Assembly (NCBI RefSeq): GCF_016890225.1
Contig: NZ_JAFELM010000039.1
Location: 62,001-126,000 of the forward strand
Origin: Bacillus suaedaesalsae
GTDB taxonomy: Bacteria; Bacillota; Bacilli; Bacillales; SA4
DNA: 64,000 nt
Reading direction: 5' to 3'
A model generated the notes under the pieces. The model was not told the DNA's origin. It saw nothing but the letters and a program-made list of their open reading frames with translations, and did no database searches. Shown one piece after another: positions 18,501 through 27,729 of the stretch. The position numbers were made by a program, and so were the translations under genes. Numbering within the stretch: the stretch's first letter is position 1; every line of letters starts with the position of its first letter.

Positions 18501-19161
18501 TGGTTTTCGCTTGTATGATGCCAGTATTATAACTATTTGTGATCGTTGCAATAGTGTTGTACTGTCCAGATACATATCCTATAATCCCTCCCGCATAGCC
18601 GTCAAATAATGACTGAGCGGAGACACTACCTGTATTATAGCTATCGGTAACGGAGATGTTGTATCCATATCCAACAATCCCACCTGCATATACTTTTGAG
18701 GTTGATGAATCAAGGGATGTATTCTCAGCAGTTATACTACTGTTTTCCATCCCGATATTGAGGATTTTGCCATTCTTTACATAACCGAACAGACCTGCAT
18801 AAATAACCAACTCTGATTTGATTTGCTGATTCAATCCGGAAATTTTATACCCATTTCCATCGAAAGTCCCTTGAAATGGTGTGGTTTCCGTTCCAATTGG
18901 AATCCACCCTTTCCCCTCATTATAAAAACTACCATTCTCTCTGGTTGCTTCTGTCAGATCAATATCATTCATGACAATATACTTACCAGATAGATTATTT
19001 CGTACCTTATTCAAGTCATCAACTGTATAAATCGGAGTATATCCAATCGGCACAACTACTTGATGACTTCCCTCTGCACTCGCCGACTCTATGAAGTTTA
19101 GTGGTAAACTTCCAAGTAAGAGTATCATAACAATAAACATCTTAAGACTTTTCCTAAGCAT
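15541..19161 (-). CDS. Large secreted GLUG-repeat / InlB B-repeat / fibronectin III adhesin-like protein
   Basis: 1206 residues with a signal peptide (about 1-29, cleavage after SASA). Residues about 100-480 hold GLUG-type repeats of the pattern ITNSYNTGxIxx...GGIVGY, a beta-helix-forming module. An Ig-like region (about 520-605), two InlB B-repeat-like modules (VTFADYDGTILKTEDV and VTYRDGESSLF, about 607-745) and about five fibronectin type III modules (750-1206, recurring GYEIYRS and YYYKVRAY) follow. No LPXTG or transmembrane tail is visible, so it may be released or held by the glycan. Likely an adhesin or matrix protein; no catalytic motif seen. Confidence 0.8.
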   Translation of the reverse strand: MLRKSLKMFIVMILLLGSLPLNFIESASAEGSHQVVVPIGYTPIYTVDDLNKVRNNLSGKYIVMNDIDLTEATRENGSFYNEGKGWIPIGTETTPFQGTFDGNGYKISGLNQQIKSELVIYAGLFGYVKNGKILNIGMENSSITAENTSLDSSTSKVYAGGIVGYGYNISVTDSYNTGSVSAQSLFDGYAGGIIGYVSGQYNTIATITNSYNTGIIQAKTNTGGIAGEVYRTAISGVYNTADLNKTQSKNTGGIVGYMYSNSSITDAYNTGNISYQSRGGGIVGYASSSSIKNVNNEGDLSSATSSSDGGGILGYGSTVTISNSFNNGNIISTANYSEGGGIAGTITSNSSISESYNNGNISVDSYASGIASTAYRSVINQVFNTGTVTATSSGGIVSYGSEITIIDSFNIGTIKGRYNLGGIAALALSGSSIKNTYNTGSLVSIVSYSSIDKGGIVGENEGTIENSYYIDLINTGVGIGAADGTYKVTFDHMKDKATFQGFDFTSIWKQDTESEFRFPLLSVVPTGESERIIDVSIASLPEKLQYIQGEELILTGGKLLVKTNHGNSKQVEMSQEMVSKINPDWTGNQTVKVTYDGFQTTFTVNVKPTYQVTFADYDGTILKTEDVVGGESATAPEVPIHDGRTFIGWDTTFSNVHDYLYVKAQYRVHEYSVTYRDGESSLFTQTHKYGETINIPEQPTKVGYAFLDWYTDSEYQNLYSFSEPIKSDVVLYAKFVKIPDKVQNIVVKPGIDYLKVTWKPVADADRYSVWWTTSPNEYFNGTYISPENNEYFISGLNQNQTYYVRVTANRLVDDKQIDSPDSQLISARTVFTGVTSPKATAVGADKVKLTWLKSPDATGYEIYRSESSGGSYYKIATTEGYKEDYLNTGLAPGKTYYYKIKAYREINGSTYYSPFSTITSAKPVLTGTTIKAAMAGYDKVKLTWTKSVEATGYEIYRADSLTSTFSKVITITNNSTLTYTNSGLATGKRYYYKIRVYKSIGGKNYYTGYSNSTYATPVLGGTNATAISSGYNKVKVSWKPVSGSHGYEVYRATSLSGSYSKVTTITKGSTLSYINTSLTTGRTYYYKVRAYRIVSGKKVYNSFSKVVSAKPTLAAPSKIYLTKGSKTAIKVSWYNAGEATGYEIYRSIQKTGTYSRIKSITSAKTTSYTNTSLARAKTYYYKVRAYKVVNGKKVYSSFTTVAIYKL

Positions 19162-19382
19162 TTCACCGACGTCCTTTCGCTGTAAAGTTCTAGTTAAATA
19201 AATAATATTTTAATAATTTAAAAGTCTCTAAAAAGAATTCTTCGATGATCCTAACAGATAACATTATATTTCAGAATCAATAGTTAATAAATATATATCT
19301 TTAACTATTCTTAAGTAGCCCCTAATGAGTGAAGGTCTATTGATTTGAAGAAAAAACAAAGTATGGTATGTACAGAGAAATA

Positions 19383-19420
19383 AATAAGAGATTAAATCTA
19401 TACGATTTAACCTCTTATTA
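19383..19420 (-). terminator. Terminator of the S8 protease gene
   Basis: Near-perfect 16-bp inverted repeat (AATAAGAG-TTAAATC arms) with a 6-nt loop about 20 nt after the protease stop. The T-run is broken (TTATTTATTTC). Confidence 0.6.
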
Positions 19421-19443
19421 CCGTGATTACGAAAGTGAATTTT

Positions 19444-22400
19444 TTACTGTTGCTCTTTTATATCCTCTAATTTAGTCACATCAAACTTCTGAGTACTAAA
19501 GCTCTCCGCACTATAGGAGCTTCCGTAAAGATCGCTAAGAGAATCTAAATATAGATTTCCAAGATGATCTTCATAGACCAGTACATAATCCTGATATCCA
19601 TTAATATAATTGGTTGGTTTTAAATAGTTTATTTTGTTGGATCCTGTTTGTAATGAATATTCTTTGTACTCAATTGGATAGTTGTCATAATAACTCTCGA
19701 ATAAATAGATTGTCAGTTTAGCTGGTTGAGCCACGGTAATATCAGCGTCAAAACCTTTATAATACCAACCATACCCATCATCTTCAAGGAATTGGTAATT
19801 CTTTGATTGTATCCATGACGGAAACTTTTCCTCTAGCATTTCTCCACTTACAGTTGTTGCGTTTCCACCTGCATTTGTTGCTTTAATCACATATTTAAAC
19901 GGAGAATCATAATACCATGAGCTGTAGCCACTATCATAATACCCATCCCATTCAAAATAACTTATTCCAGCAGGGGTATCTTTATTAGTTTGGATGGTTC
20001 TAACCTTTGTATTATTCGCATCATAAATTTCCACCGTTACCTTGGCTGCGTGTGATAATTTATAATACACCTCTGTTACAACATCAGCAAAAGGGTAATA
20101 TTGAACCATACTTGGATACTCTATTGTTACTATCGTTCGGTAAACATTTATTTTTCCAGTAAAGACTTTTTGCTGATTGTATTTATCTATTGTTGAGATT
20201 TTAAAGCTGTACTGTCCATCCGGAATTACATTTCCGTCTTTATCCTTACCATCCCAAGTAAAGGATCGAGCACCGCTAGATACTGGTACATTCTTGCTAA
20301 TTGTTCTTATTACTGTAGCTCCATTTAGGATATCAATTGAGACCTTACCCGATTTGGATAGTGTATAAGGTATCGTTACGCTACCTTTATTGTTTAATAT
20401 AAATTCGGCTCCCGTTTGAATTGTTGGTGTTCTCCAATCTTGAAGCGTGATTAAGCTACTCTTTTTAATTACTTTATTTCCAGCATAATCTCTAAACTCG
20501 ATTACAAATTGATACTTACCTTCTGCAACGAGTTGCTTCTTATCATTCTTACCGTCCCAACTTAATGTGTAAATACCTTTTTTATAAGTTTTGTTGGATG
20601 ATAGTGTTCTGACTTTAGCACCTTTATCATTCATGATATAAGATGTAGTAATTGTTGTTTCCTTTATATCTGCTTTTGCCGAAGTGACATTCGTACCAGT
20701 CATCTTATAGGTGCTCCCGGATGCTAATACAATTGATCCTTGTGGAGCCTTCGTATCGATATTAATCGTAATTTGAGTTGTCTTCCCTTTTTTCTTATAA
20801 GAGTCCACAACCGAAAACTTCACACGATATTGTCCGTCCGCAACTCTACTTCCTTTACTGTTTTTCCCGTCCCAAGTTAATGACTTTTTACCCGGTGAGT
20901 AGTATTTATCTTTTGCGATGGTTTTAACTACTTTTCCATACTTATCGTATACAATAGCCGTTACTTTCCCTGACTTGTTTAATTCGAAAGGTAGAGTAAC
21001 TGACTTATTTACAACAGGAGAGTAATTCAGTGTTGTACTGCTATGTTTAATTGTAGGAGTAACTTTATCGACCACTTTAATATCTGTTGTTTTATACGTT
21101 GTCTTCTTACTATTTGATATTTTAGCTACCATCTTATAGATTCCATTTTTTGGATAGTCCGAACTGTTTAGTTTCCCGTTCCAAGATGTACTGATTTTTC
21201 CACCTGTTGTCTTTTTTGTCACTAAACCTTTTACCACTTTCCCTTTTGAATCCTGTACATAAACAGATACATTTGATGTACCATAAGTACTGAATGAGAT
21301 TCCGACAGAATTAGCTCCTGTCATATTGAAGGTCGACGTTGACTTTGAAATATTCGTAATTGGAGATGGAGTATTTGCAATTGCTTTACTTACATCAATT
21401 CGACCGTATCCATAATAATAATCCCAACCGGAAGATCCTAAATCTTTTACAGATTTCCTAAGTATCCCTTCCACTTGTGAAGGTGTTAAATATGGATTCT
21501 TTGAAAGCATTAACGCAGTAGTACCTGTTACAACCGGAGCTGCCATTGAAGTCCCATTCATATTTTTATATGAACTTTTTGTTACGGTTGAATAAATGTC
21601 CTTCCCCGGTGCAGATAAGTCTATCGTATAACCATAGTTAGAGAAATCTGTAATTTTATCATTCTGGTCTGTTGCACTAATTGAAATAACTTTATTGAGA
21701 GATGCTGGATATACAGGATACGTGGTATTATCATTACCCGCTGCCGCTATTACAACAACACCTTTCGAACTTGCATAGCTAACTGCATAATCTAATATGT
21801 AGCTATATGAATAACTTCCAAGACTTAAATTAATAACACTTGCACCGTTATCTGATGCATAAATAATACCTCTAGCAACATCATACATATTTGCGTACGG
21901 GCCATCAAAAACATTTACTGGCATAATTTTAACATTTGGTGCTATTCCTGCTATTCCAGAACTGTTCATTGTTGCAGCAATAATACCTGCAACGTGAGTA
22001 CCGTGTTCTTCTGGTTGAAATCCGTATCCTGGATATACCGCATTGTATGGTTTTGTAATTTTCCCTTTTAAATCCGGATGTGTGGTTTCAACACCACTAT
22101 CGACTACTGCAACAATTATGTTAGACGTACCTCTTGTTGTATCCCATGCTTTAGGTGCGCCAATTTTTTTCAAATACCATTGGTTACTATATTTTGAATC
22201 TTTCGGCGTGTATGCTTGCTCGACTTGATAGTTTGGCTCAACAAACTCCACAATATTTTTTTCTATAAATGTTTCCGCTAATTGGGAAAGGTCTTGTTTT
22301 CCTTTCACTGAAACAATAACGAAGTTCATCTTTGGTAAGCTTGATATTTCTTTCAAATTATTTTTTTGAAAGAAAGATTGTTTTGTTCCATTACTTGTAT

Positions 22401-22575
22401 TCTCTTTAAATTTAATAATCATTTGCTGTTCAACATAATCCGAATCTTCACTAAACATTTCCAATACTTCAGATTCAGAGACTTTTGGCTTAACGTTTAA
22501 TTCATCAGCATATGCTTTTGTTGAAAACAAAAGTGTAAAAAGTAGAATGGTAATTATATATTTTGTCAGTTTCAA
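19444..22575 (-). CDS. Secreted subtilisin-like S8 protease with C-terminal FlgD-Ig-like repeats
   Basis: 1043 residues. A signal peptide (1-23, AYA-DE) and an inhibitor I9-type prodomain (about 45-117) precede a catalytic domain with D159 (VAVVDSGVE), H194 (HGTHVAG), the oxyanion Asn in AAAGND and S343 (GTSMAAP). The remaining ~640 residues hold four to six FlgD-type Ig modules with recurring RVADGQYRVKF and SWDGKN motifs, probably for surface or substrate binding. TTG start preceded by AAAGGGGGATTACTAG. Extracellular; its targets may include the neighbouring adhesins. Confidence 0.93.
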   Translation of the reverse strand: MKLTKYIITILLFTLLFSTKAYADELNVKPKVSESEVLEMFSEDSDYVEQQMIIKFKENTSNGTKQSFFQKNNLKEISSLPKMNFVIVSVKGKQDLSQLAETFIEKNIVEFVEPNYQVEQAYTPKDSKYSNQWYLKKIGAPKAWDTTRGTSNIIVAVVDSGVETTHPDLKGKITKPYNAVYPGYGFQPEEHGTHVAGIIAATMNSSGIAGIAPNVKIMPVNVFDGPYANMYDVARGIIYASDNGASVINLSLGSYSYSYILDYAVSYASSKGVVVIAAAGNDNTTYPVYPASLNKVISISATDQNDKITDFSNYGYTIDLSAPGKDIYSTVTKSSYKNMNGTSMAAPVVTGTTALMLSKNPYLTPSQVEGILRKSVKDLGSSGWDYYYGYGRIDVSKAIANTPSPITNISKSTSTFNMTGANSVGISFSTYGTSNVSVYVQDSKGKVVKGLVTKKTTGGKISTSWNGKLNSSDYPKNGIYKMVAKISNSKKTTYKTTDIKVVDKVTPTIKHSSTTLNYSPVVNKSVTLPFELNKSGKVTAIVYDKYGKVVKTIAKDKYYSPGKKSLTWDGKNSKGSRVADGQYRVKFSVVDSYKKKGKTTQITINIDTKAPQGSIVLASGSTYKMTGTNVTSAKADIKETTITTSYIMNDKGAKVRTLSSNKTYKKGIYTLSWDGKNDKKQLVAEGKYQFVIEFRDYAGNKVIKKSSLITLQDWRTPTIQTGAEFILNNKGSVTIPYTLSKSGKVSIDILNGATVIRTISKNVPVSSGARSFTWDGKDKDGNVIPDGQYSFKISTIDKYNQQKVFTGKINVYRTIVTIEYPSMVQYYPFADVVTEVYYKLSHAAKVTVEIYDANNTKVRTIQTNKDTPAGISYFEWDGYYDSGYSSWYYDSPFKYVIKATNAGGNATTVSGEMLEEKFPSWIQSKNYQFLEDDGYGWYYKGFDADITVAQPAKLTIYLFESYYDNYPIEYKEYSLQTGSNKINYLKPTNYINGYQDYVLVYEDHLGNLYLDSLSDLYGSSYSAESFSTQKFDVTKLEDIKEQQ

Positions 22576-22661
22576 CTAGTAATCCCCCTTTACCTCAATC
22601 TATTTTACTACCTTTACCCATTATTATCCATTTAAACTTTCTTCCAATTTTCGCATAAAAT

Positions 22662-22683
22662 GAGCCCTTCAAATGAAGGGCTC
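22662..22683 (-). terminator. Terminator of the M14 peptidase gene
   Basis: Perfect 9-bp stem GAGCCCTTC/GAAGGGCTC with an AAAT (plus strand) loop, followed on the minus strand by ATTTTAT. Confidence 0.75.
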
Positions 22684-22690
22684 TAAATTA

Positions 22691-24466
22691 TTATTCTTTT
22701 ATGATCCATCCTTGGATTTCTCCAACTTTAACTTGATACCATCCATTAAACTCAGCTATTACTTGAATTTCCTGTGGTTGGATGATTGTATCTGTTTGTT
22801 TCGAATCTAAAGGTAGACTATATAGTATTTTTTCTGTTTCTACTATTATTGTTTGCTGCAACGAAGTTGGTAAGAAGTCCATTACGTCACTAGTTTGCTT
22901 TACCCATACAATTTGATTACTAATTTGAATAGCAACCCAACCATTCCAACTATACTTAGTTGAATATACAGCTGGTTCAAGGACTTTAATAGGTTTTAAG
23001 TTATTCTTTGCATTTGGTAGGCTATATGCATTGGTGTTAACACCTATTAAGACTTCTTTTTCTGTTTTAACTGGTTTGTAGTTATAAATTTCATTTGTAG
23101 GATTAATCCATCTTTCACCTTGAATAGTTTTAATTGCATACCAGTCATTCCATTGTTTCACAGCTTGTACTGTTTGTGGTTTTAGAGCCAGTGCCGTTTT
23201 TCTGTTTGTGAACGGAGATGAGTATGTTGCAGTTGTTTCCGTTAACAAGATTGGTACATTAATCGTTTTATATGTACCTTTAATTGTGTTGGAAGAAGGA
23301 ATCCATTTACTTCCCTTTGAACTACTAACACGGTACCAAGATCCCTTTATTCCTGTTACTGTATATTTATTTGCACTCAATGTATCTTTTGTAATGTATT
23401 TATTGTCCGGTTTGTCGTAAAGCTTTTTACTTTCAAACGTTGTAATCGTCATATTTGTTACTTTAATCTTAGCATCCCATAACTTTTTCCCTTGGGCAGC
23501 CACATACAATCCCATCTTACTGTTACGTCTCCACTCCTCATTAAATACGGAGATAGGTGGATTGGATTCATATACAGGATAGCTAATTTCAGGTGTTAGT
23601 GCCGGTCTTCCAAACTTAGAAATAAACCAGTCTTTATATCCTGCCCCACTAGCATTCTTATTAGGTTTTACTAGCTTGTATCCAGTAAACTTAGATACAT
23701 CTTTTGCAATCAAATAATCTCGGTTGTAATTTTGTGGTTTTGTTTGATAATGCCAAAATAATATTCTTCCTGTTGAATGATAAGATACTGTCATCTCAGG
23801 ATCCAGGAAATTTGTAAAGTTATACATATACTTTGCTTCTGGTGCTACAAGTGGAGCCTTCCCAGGATAATCCTTATAATACGGTTTCTTAACTGATCGT
23901 TTTGTCCAACCTGCCGGATATTGTCTATTCAAATCAATACCTTGTGCATTACTTTTCCATCTTTTAAAGTTTTTGCTTCCATTATTCATGGCGATTAAAC
24001 TTTTTTGAACACTCTTTGGGAATTTCTTTACCCCATATTGTTGAAGAGTAACACCATCAGGGTTCACCATAGGGACAAACCATATAGAAGTTTCATTTAA
24101 CAACTTATATACATCATAGCCGTGCATTTTACGTTTGTACTTATATGCATCACTATATTGATCAATCATTTCCATGGTTAAATTTGTTGTTAACCACTCA
24201 CGAGCATGGTGGGACGAATTAAAAAATACAGTCGCATCTCCCTTACCAAGCTTAACTGCCCAAACTTCTCTTCCATATGGAGTCTTTCCTAATGATTTAT
24301 ATGTCACCAAACCTGGGTGATACTTGGCTAATTGTTTTATATCCACTGTCATCTCTTCATAATTGTATTTTTGATTTGGATATACAAAACTAGTAGCTGA
24401 TGCTTTACTTTCTGGAATTAATAATAGTATAAAAATAGCCAATATAAATAAATAGCGCGCTTCCAT
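22691..24466 (-). CDS. Secreted M14 zinc carboxypeptidase with C-terminal SH3-like repeats
   Basis: 591 residues. Signal peptide about 1-24. The M14 domain (about 33-335) has the zinc motif H87-A-R-E90 in SSHHAREW, GIDLNRQYPAGW with the substrate Arg, VSYHSTGR with the third zinc ligand and TPEISYP with the catalytic Glu. Such secreted M14 enzymes include gamma-D-glutamyl-diamino acid peptidases acting on peptidoglycan peptides. Three SH3-like wall-binding modules (about 350-590, recurring WYxV and GWI) follow, supporting a wall substrate. Start ATG directly after AACGGAGGAACC. Confidence 0.88.
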   Translation of the reverse strand: MEARYLFILAIFILLLIPESKASATSFVYPNQKYNYEEMTVDIKQLAKYHPGLVTYKSLGKTPYGREVWAVKLGKGDATVFFNSSHHAREWLTTNLTMEMIDQYSDAYKYKRKMHGYDVYKLLNETSIWFVPMVNPDGVTLQQYGVKKFPKSVQKSLIAMNNGSKNFKRWKSNAQGIDLNRQYPAGWTKRSVKKPYYKDYPGKAPLVAPEAKYMYNFTNFLDPEMTVSYHSTGRILFWHYQTKPQNYNRDYLIAKDVSKFTGYKLVKPNKNASGAGYKDWFISKFGRPALTPEISYPVYESNPPISVFNEEWRRNSKMGLYVAAQGKKLWDAKIKVTNMTITTFESKKLYDKPDNKYITKDTLSANKYTVTGIKGSWYRVSSSKGSKWIPSSNTIKGTYKTINVPILLTETTATYSSPFTNRKTALALKPQTVQAVKQWNDWYAIKTIQGERWINPTNEIYNYKPVKTEKEVLIGVNTNAYSLPNAKNNLKPIKVLEPAVYSTKYSWNGWVAIQISNQIVWVKQTSDVMDFLPTSLQQTIIVETEKILYSLPLDSKQTDTIIQPQEIQVIAEFNGWYQVKVGEIQGWIIKE

Positions 24467-24542
24467 GGTTCCTCCGTTTATTAACTATAAGTCTTTGCTT
24501 TTAATAGATTTATAGTTTCGTTGATTTATAGTTAATTATTAT

Positions 24543-24552
24543 ATCGACAAAA
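24543..24552 (-). promoter_or_regulatory. Spo0A-box-like site upstream of the M14 gene
   Basis: On the minus strand TTTTGTCGAT, one base from the 0A-box core TGTCGAA, about 80 nt upstream of the M14 start and just after the gpsA-like stop. Confidence 0.3.
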
Positions 24553-24562
24553 TTTCAAAAAG

Positions 24563-25525
24563 TTAAAACTCAAACTTTACAGGTCTCATTAGTAGCTGCT
24601 CGAGTATTTCTTTTGCATCTTTATGATTAAAAAGTATTTCATATAGTGCATCACAAATCGGAAGTTCTACATGATACAGTTCAGATAACTCTTTTAATGC
24701 TTTAACAGTCGATACACCTTCTGCTAATTTCCCAAAGCTTTCTCCCTTTGTATAGGCTTCTCCGAATCTTCTATTGTTACTATGTGGCGAGAACAGAGTT
24801 GCTTCATAATCACCTAAATGACTTAATCCATAGATTGTTAAATCATTCCCCCCCATGGCTCTTACTAAACGAGAAATTTCTCTAGTTCCCCTCGCCATAA
24901 GTGAACCCTTTAAACTGCTGTAACCTAATCCGTCTAACATCCCCGCAGCAATTCCCATAACATTCTTTGTTGCAGCACCAATTTCGTTTCCAATTAGGTC
25001 TTGACCATAATAAAATCTGATCAGATCACTATTTAGCTCTTCTACGATATTTTTGGTAACTTCAACATCCTCGGATCCAATTACCATACAATTTGGTATA
25101 TCATTTACAAAATCTTGGACGTGACCAGGTCCAACCCAAACTGCTAGATTGATATTTTTTCCTACCTCTTCACTAAACACCTGAGTAAGTCGTTTTCCAG
25201 TAGTAGCCTCTAAACCTTTCATACAGAGAATAAATGTTTTATTTTCAATACCATCTATTGTCGTTAACTGTTTTGCAAACGAACGTAACTCCTGTGCACT
25301 AATTGAAATAATAATCACTTCTGCTTGAGAAACTGCTGTTTCTAATGAGCTAGTAAATTCAATGCTATCGGGCACTGTTAGATAGTCGTTCTTTCTTGTA
25401 TCTTTTAATGTATGATAATTTTTAGAGTTCTCTCGACCCCAGATCATGACATTGTGTCCTACTTTATTAACATACCAAGCTAAAAAAGTTCCCCATCTTC
25501 CGCATCCTAGAACTGATATATTCAT
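24563..25525 (-). CDS. gpsA: NAD(P)-dependent glycerol-3-phosphate dehydrogenase paralogue
   Basis: 320 residues. GCGRWGTFLAWYVNKVGH is the N-terminal nucleotide-binding glycine motif, IGAATKNVMGIAAGMLDGLG contains the catalytic Lys, and LSHLGDYEATLF followed by NNRRFGE matches the substrate-binding end of GpsA. It makes sn-glycerol-3-phosphate from dihydroxyacetone phosphate for lipids, teichoic acids or glycans. The motif GCGRWG differs from the common GAGSWG, and the gene is alone among surface genes, so it may be a second copy serving an envelope polymer. Start ATG with AAAGGAAAGATATTC. Confidence 0.88.
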   Translation of the reverse strand: MNISVLGCGRWGTFLAWYVNKVGHNVMIWGRENSKNYHTLKDTRKNDYLTVPDSIEFTSSLETAVSQAEVIIISISAQELRSFAKQLTTIDGIENKTFILCMKGLEATTGKRLTQVFSEEVGKNINLAVWVGPGHVQDFVNDIPNCMVIGSEDVEVTKNIVEELNSDLIRFYYGQDLIGNEIGAATKNVMGIAAGMLDGLGYSSLKGSLMARGTREISRLVRAMGGNDLTIYGLSHLGDYEATLFSPHSNNRRFGEAYTKGESFGKLAEGVSTVKALKELSELYHVELPICDALYEILFNHKDAKEILEQLLMRPVKFEF

Positions 25526-25624
25526 GAATATCTTTCCTTTCTATTGTTGTATCTACTGTATGTATAATCTATCATAATTGAATTTTAATATTTTTTATAT
25601 ATGTTCTCGTCTAATAATACATAA

Positions 25625-25635
25625 AATTGTCGAAA
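25625..25635 (+). promoter_or_regulatory. Spo0A-box-like site upstream of the L,D-transpeptidase gene
   Basis: AATTGTCGAAA, an exact TGTCGAA core, about 90 nt upstream of the start codon. Known consensus from Bacillus; binding here is inferred. Confidence 0.45.
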
Positions 25636-25725
25636 TCTTTATTTTCAAAATACCAAAATTTTACAACATTTATTTTTCTCTCTGTTTAGAATAAATATAG
25701 CTTAATAGACAAACGGGGGGTACAA

Positions 25726-27393
25726 ATGAAGAAAGTAAGTTATGTCATAATTTTCACGCTGTTTTTTTCGCTTTTCTATTTCACCAATATTGATACTACT
25801 CATGCTGCAAGTAGCTCACAACTCATTATTATCAATAAAAAAACTAACAAACTAGCCTACTATAATGAGGGGAGGGTTGTAAAATCCTTCAAAGTAGCGA
25901 CTGGCAGAAAGAACTCATACACACCTGAAGGAAGCTTTAAAATTGTAAATAAAATAAAAAATAGACCTTACTACAAACTGAAAATACCAGGAGGAGATCC
26001 TCGAAACCCACTAGGTGATCGATGGTTAGGTATTAACGCCAGGGGAACATGGGGAACAACGTATGCCATTCACGGTAACAGCAATCCTGCTTCAATCGGC
26101 ACTTATGCTAGTGCAGGTTGCATTCGTATGTACGACAATGAAGTTAGATGGCTATTCGAAAGGGTTAAAGTTAACACGAAAGTAATTATTATCAACTCTT
26201 CAAAATCATTTGATGCTATTGCTCAAGCTAACGGCTATAAAGTTTACAGCAAAATAAAGAGTGTTGCAGTTAGTAAAAATAGTCCACAACCAGCAAATAC
26301 TTCTATATCAATTTCAACGAAGTTAACTCAAAATACACCATCTCTATATCGATTCTATGTTCATAATGGATCAAAGTGGACACTATTAAAGGGATATTCA
26401 ACTGTTGGTACTTTAAACTGGAAACCTACTAAAGCAGGAAATTACCAAATCAAAGTCCAAGTAAAAGGCAAAAATTCTTGGAAAAACTATGACGATCAAA
26501 AAGTTATTTCATACAAAGTTTATAATCCTGCTGTTGTTGCATCCATTAAAGCAGACAAAATTAGTCCACAACTGACTAATACTTCTATAAACATCTCAAC
26601 ACAGACTAATAGCCAGAAGGATAACATCTATAAATATTTAGTGTTTGACGGTAAAAAATGGACGACAATTAAGAATTATTCTTCCAGTACAAAAGTAACT
26701 TGGAAACCAACAATTTCCGGCACATATACGATTAAAGTTCAAGCAAAACACAAATTATCGAATAAACAGTTTGATCATGAAAAGACCATATTCTATTCTA
26801 TTTTCGACAAAGCTGTAGTAAAAACTCTATCAGTAAACAAACCAAGTCCACAGACATCAAATACGAACTTAACGATTTCTGCACAGACAAACAATCAACA
26901 ATATAATCTAGTAAAGTATTTAGTATTTGACGGTAAGAATTGGATTACAGTTAAGGACTATTCATCTAGGACAAACGTTGCTTGGACACCAACTACTTCT
27001 GGAACATATAAGATCAAAGTTCAGGCTAAGCATAAATGGTCAAAGAATGCTTATGATTCCGAAAAAGTAATGGATTACGTTGTTTATGCACCATCAAAGA
27101 TTAAAGAGGTTCAAACTAGTACAATTAATCCGACTCTCGAGGTTCCTGTATTGATTACTGTATTAACACAACAGACGGCAAATCAGCAGTATAAGTTCTC
27201 CATATTTAACGGAATCGAATGGAAAGTCTTGAAGGATTATTCGAATTCAAACAAGTATGAATGGAAGCCTTCTGCACCAGGAACTTACAAGATAAAAGTA
27301 GAAACAAAAAATATACACTCAAAAGCTGCATTTGATGATACTAGGGAGTTGAATTTCATAGTTCCAGAGGTTAAAAATACTGAACAAAATTAA
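25726..27393 (+). CDS. Secreted L,D-transpeptidase (YkuD) with four C-terminal triple-tyrosine-type repeats
   Basis: 555 residues. A signal peptide (about 1-27, ending THA) leads into a YkuD domain (about 32-155) with H116 in AIHGNSNP and the catalytic C132 in SAGCIRMYD. Such enzymes form 3-3 peptidoglycan cross-links or attach proteins to the wall. About residues 185-550 contain four ~88-residue repeats (recurring SPQxxNTxxxIS, WKPTxxGTYKIKVQAK), like the Y_Y_Y or related Ig-like modules. Start ATG after CGGGGGGTACAA. Monocistronic, closed by a strong terminator. Confidence 0.92.
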   Translation: MKKVSYVIIFTLFFSLFYFTNIDTTHAASSSQLIIINKKTNKLAYYNEGRVVKSFKVATGRKNSYTPEGSFKIVNKIKNRPYYKLKIPGGDPRNPLGDRWLGINARGTWGTTYAIHGNSNPASIGTYASAGCIRMYDNEVRWLFERVKVNTKVIIINSSKSFDAIAQANGYKVYSKIKSVAVSKNSPQPANTSISISTKLTQNTPSLYRFYVHNGSKWTLLKGYSTVGTLNWKPTKAGNYQIKVQVKGKNSWKNYDDQKVISYKVYNPAVVASIKADKISPQLTNTSINISTQTNSQKDNIYKYLVFDGKKWTTIKNYSSSTKVTWKPTISGTYTIKVQAKHKLSNKQFDHEKTIFYSIFDKAVVKTLSVNKPSPQTSNTNLTISAQTNNQQYNLVKYLVFDGKNWITVKDYSSRTNVAWTPTTSGTYKIKVQAKHKWSKNAYDSEKVMDYVVYAPSKIKEVQTSTINPTLEVPVLITVLTQQTANQQYKFSIFNGIEWKVLKDYSNSNKYEWKPSAPGTYKIKVETKNIHSKAAFDDTRELNFIVPEVKNTEQN

Positions 27394-27396
27394 TAG

Positions 27397-27429
27397 AAAA
27401 AATGACCTGTACTTTTCGGGTCATTTTTT
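27397..27429 (+). terminator. Terminator of the L,D-transpeptidase gene
   Basis: Perfect 11-bp stem AAAAAATGACC/GGTCATTTTTT, starting 4 nt after the stop. Confidence 0.9.
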
Positions 27430-27614
27430 CTTTCTTTATATTCGTACATTTTTCTTCATTCTTTTTCAATATAATAACTTTTAATTCTACTAGATCATCT
27501 CTATAGATACTACATACTATTAGAATTCTCAAAGGTAGTAAAATTTATCTATAAAAATTCCAACTATTCCAAATTGTGACAACATTTTTATTTTTACTGT
27601 GATATCCTCACGTT

Positions 27615-27702
27615 AATAGGAGAAAGGCACAACCATCGAAAGGTGGCTTCGCAAAGCTATAGGGGCTAAGTCTATTATTGATAAGCCAGCCAGCTACCCC
27701 GC
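27615..27702 (+). ncRNA. Cyclic-di-GMP-I (GEMM) riboswitch, copy 1
   Basis: The RNA contains AAAGGCACAACC, a GAAA loop, CTTCGCAAAGCTATAGGGG, CTAAG and finally AAGCCAGCCAGCTACCCC, the order and wording of the class I c-di-GMP aptamer as I know it from Bacillus. It ends 27 nt before the start of a 42-residue ORF. CCCC at the 3' edge could pair with the GGGGG ribosome site at 27718-27722, which suggests control of translation; no terminator lies between aptamer and ORF. A possible -10 is TGATAT at 27600-27605. Confidence 0.87.
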
Positions 27703-27729
27703 TAATTATTCGATAGAGGGGGATATTTC

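Noticed and set aside
27400-27729. A tRNA- or other RNA-gene in the gap before the first miniprotein
   Set aside because: The structured part matches the c-di-GMP-I aptamer; no cloverleaf or CCA end was seen.
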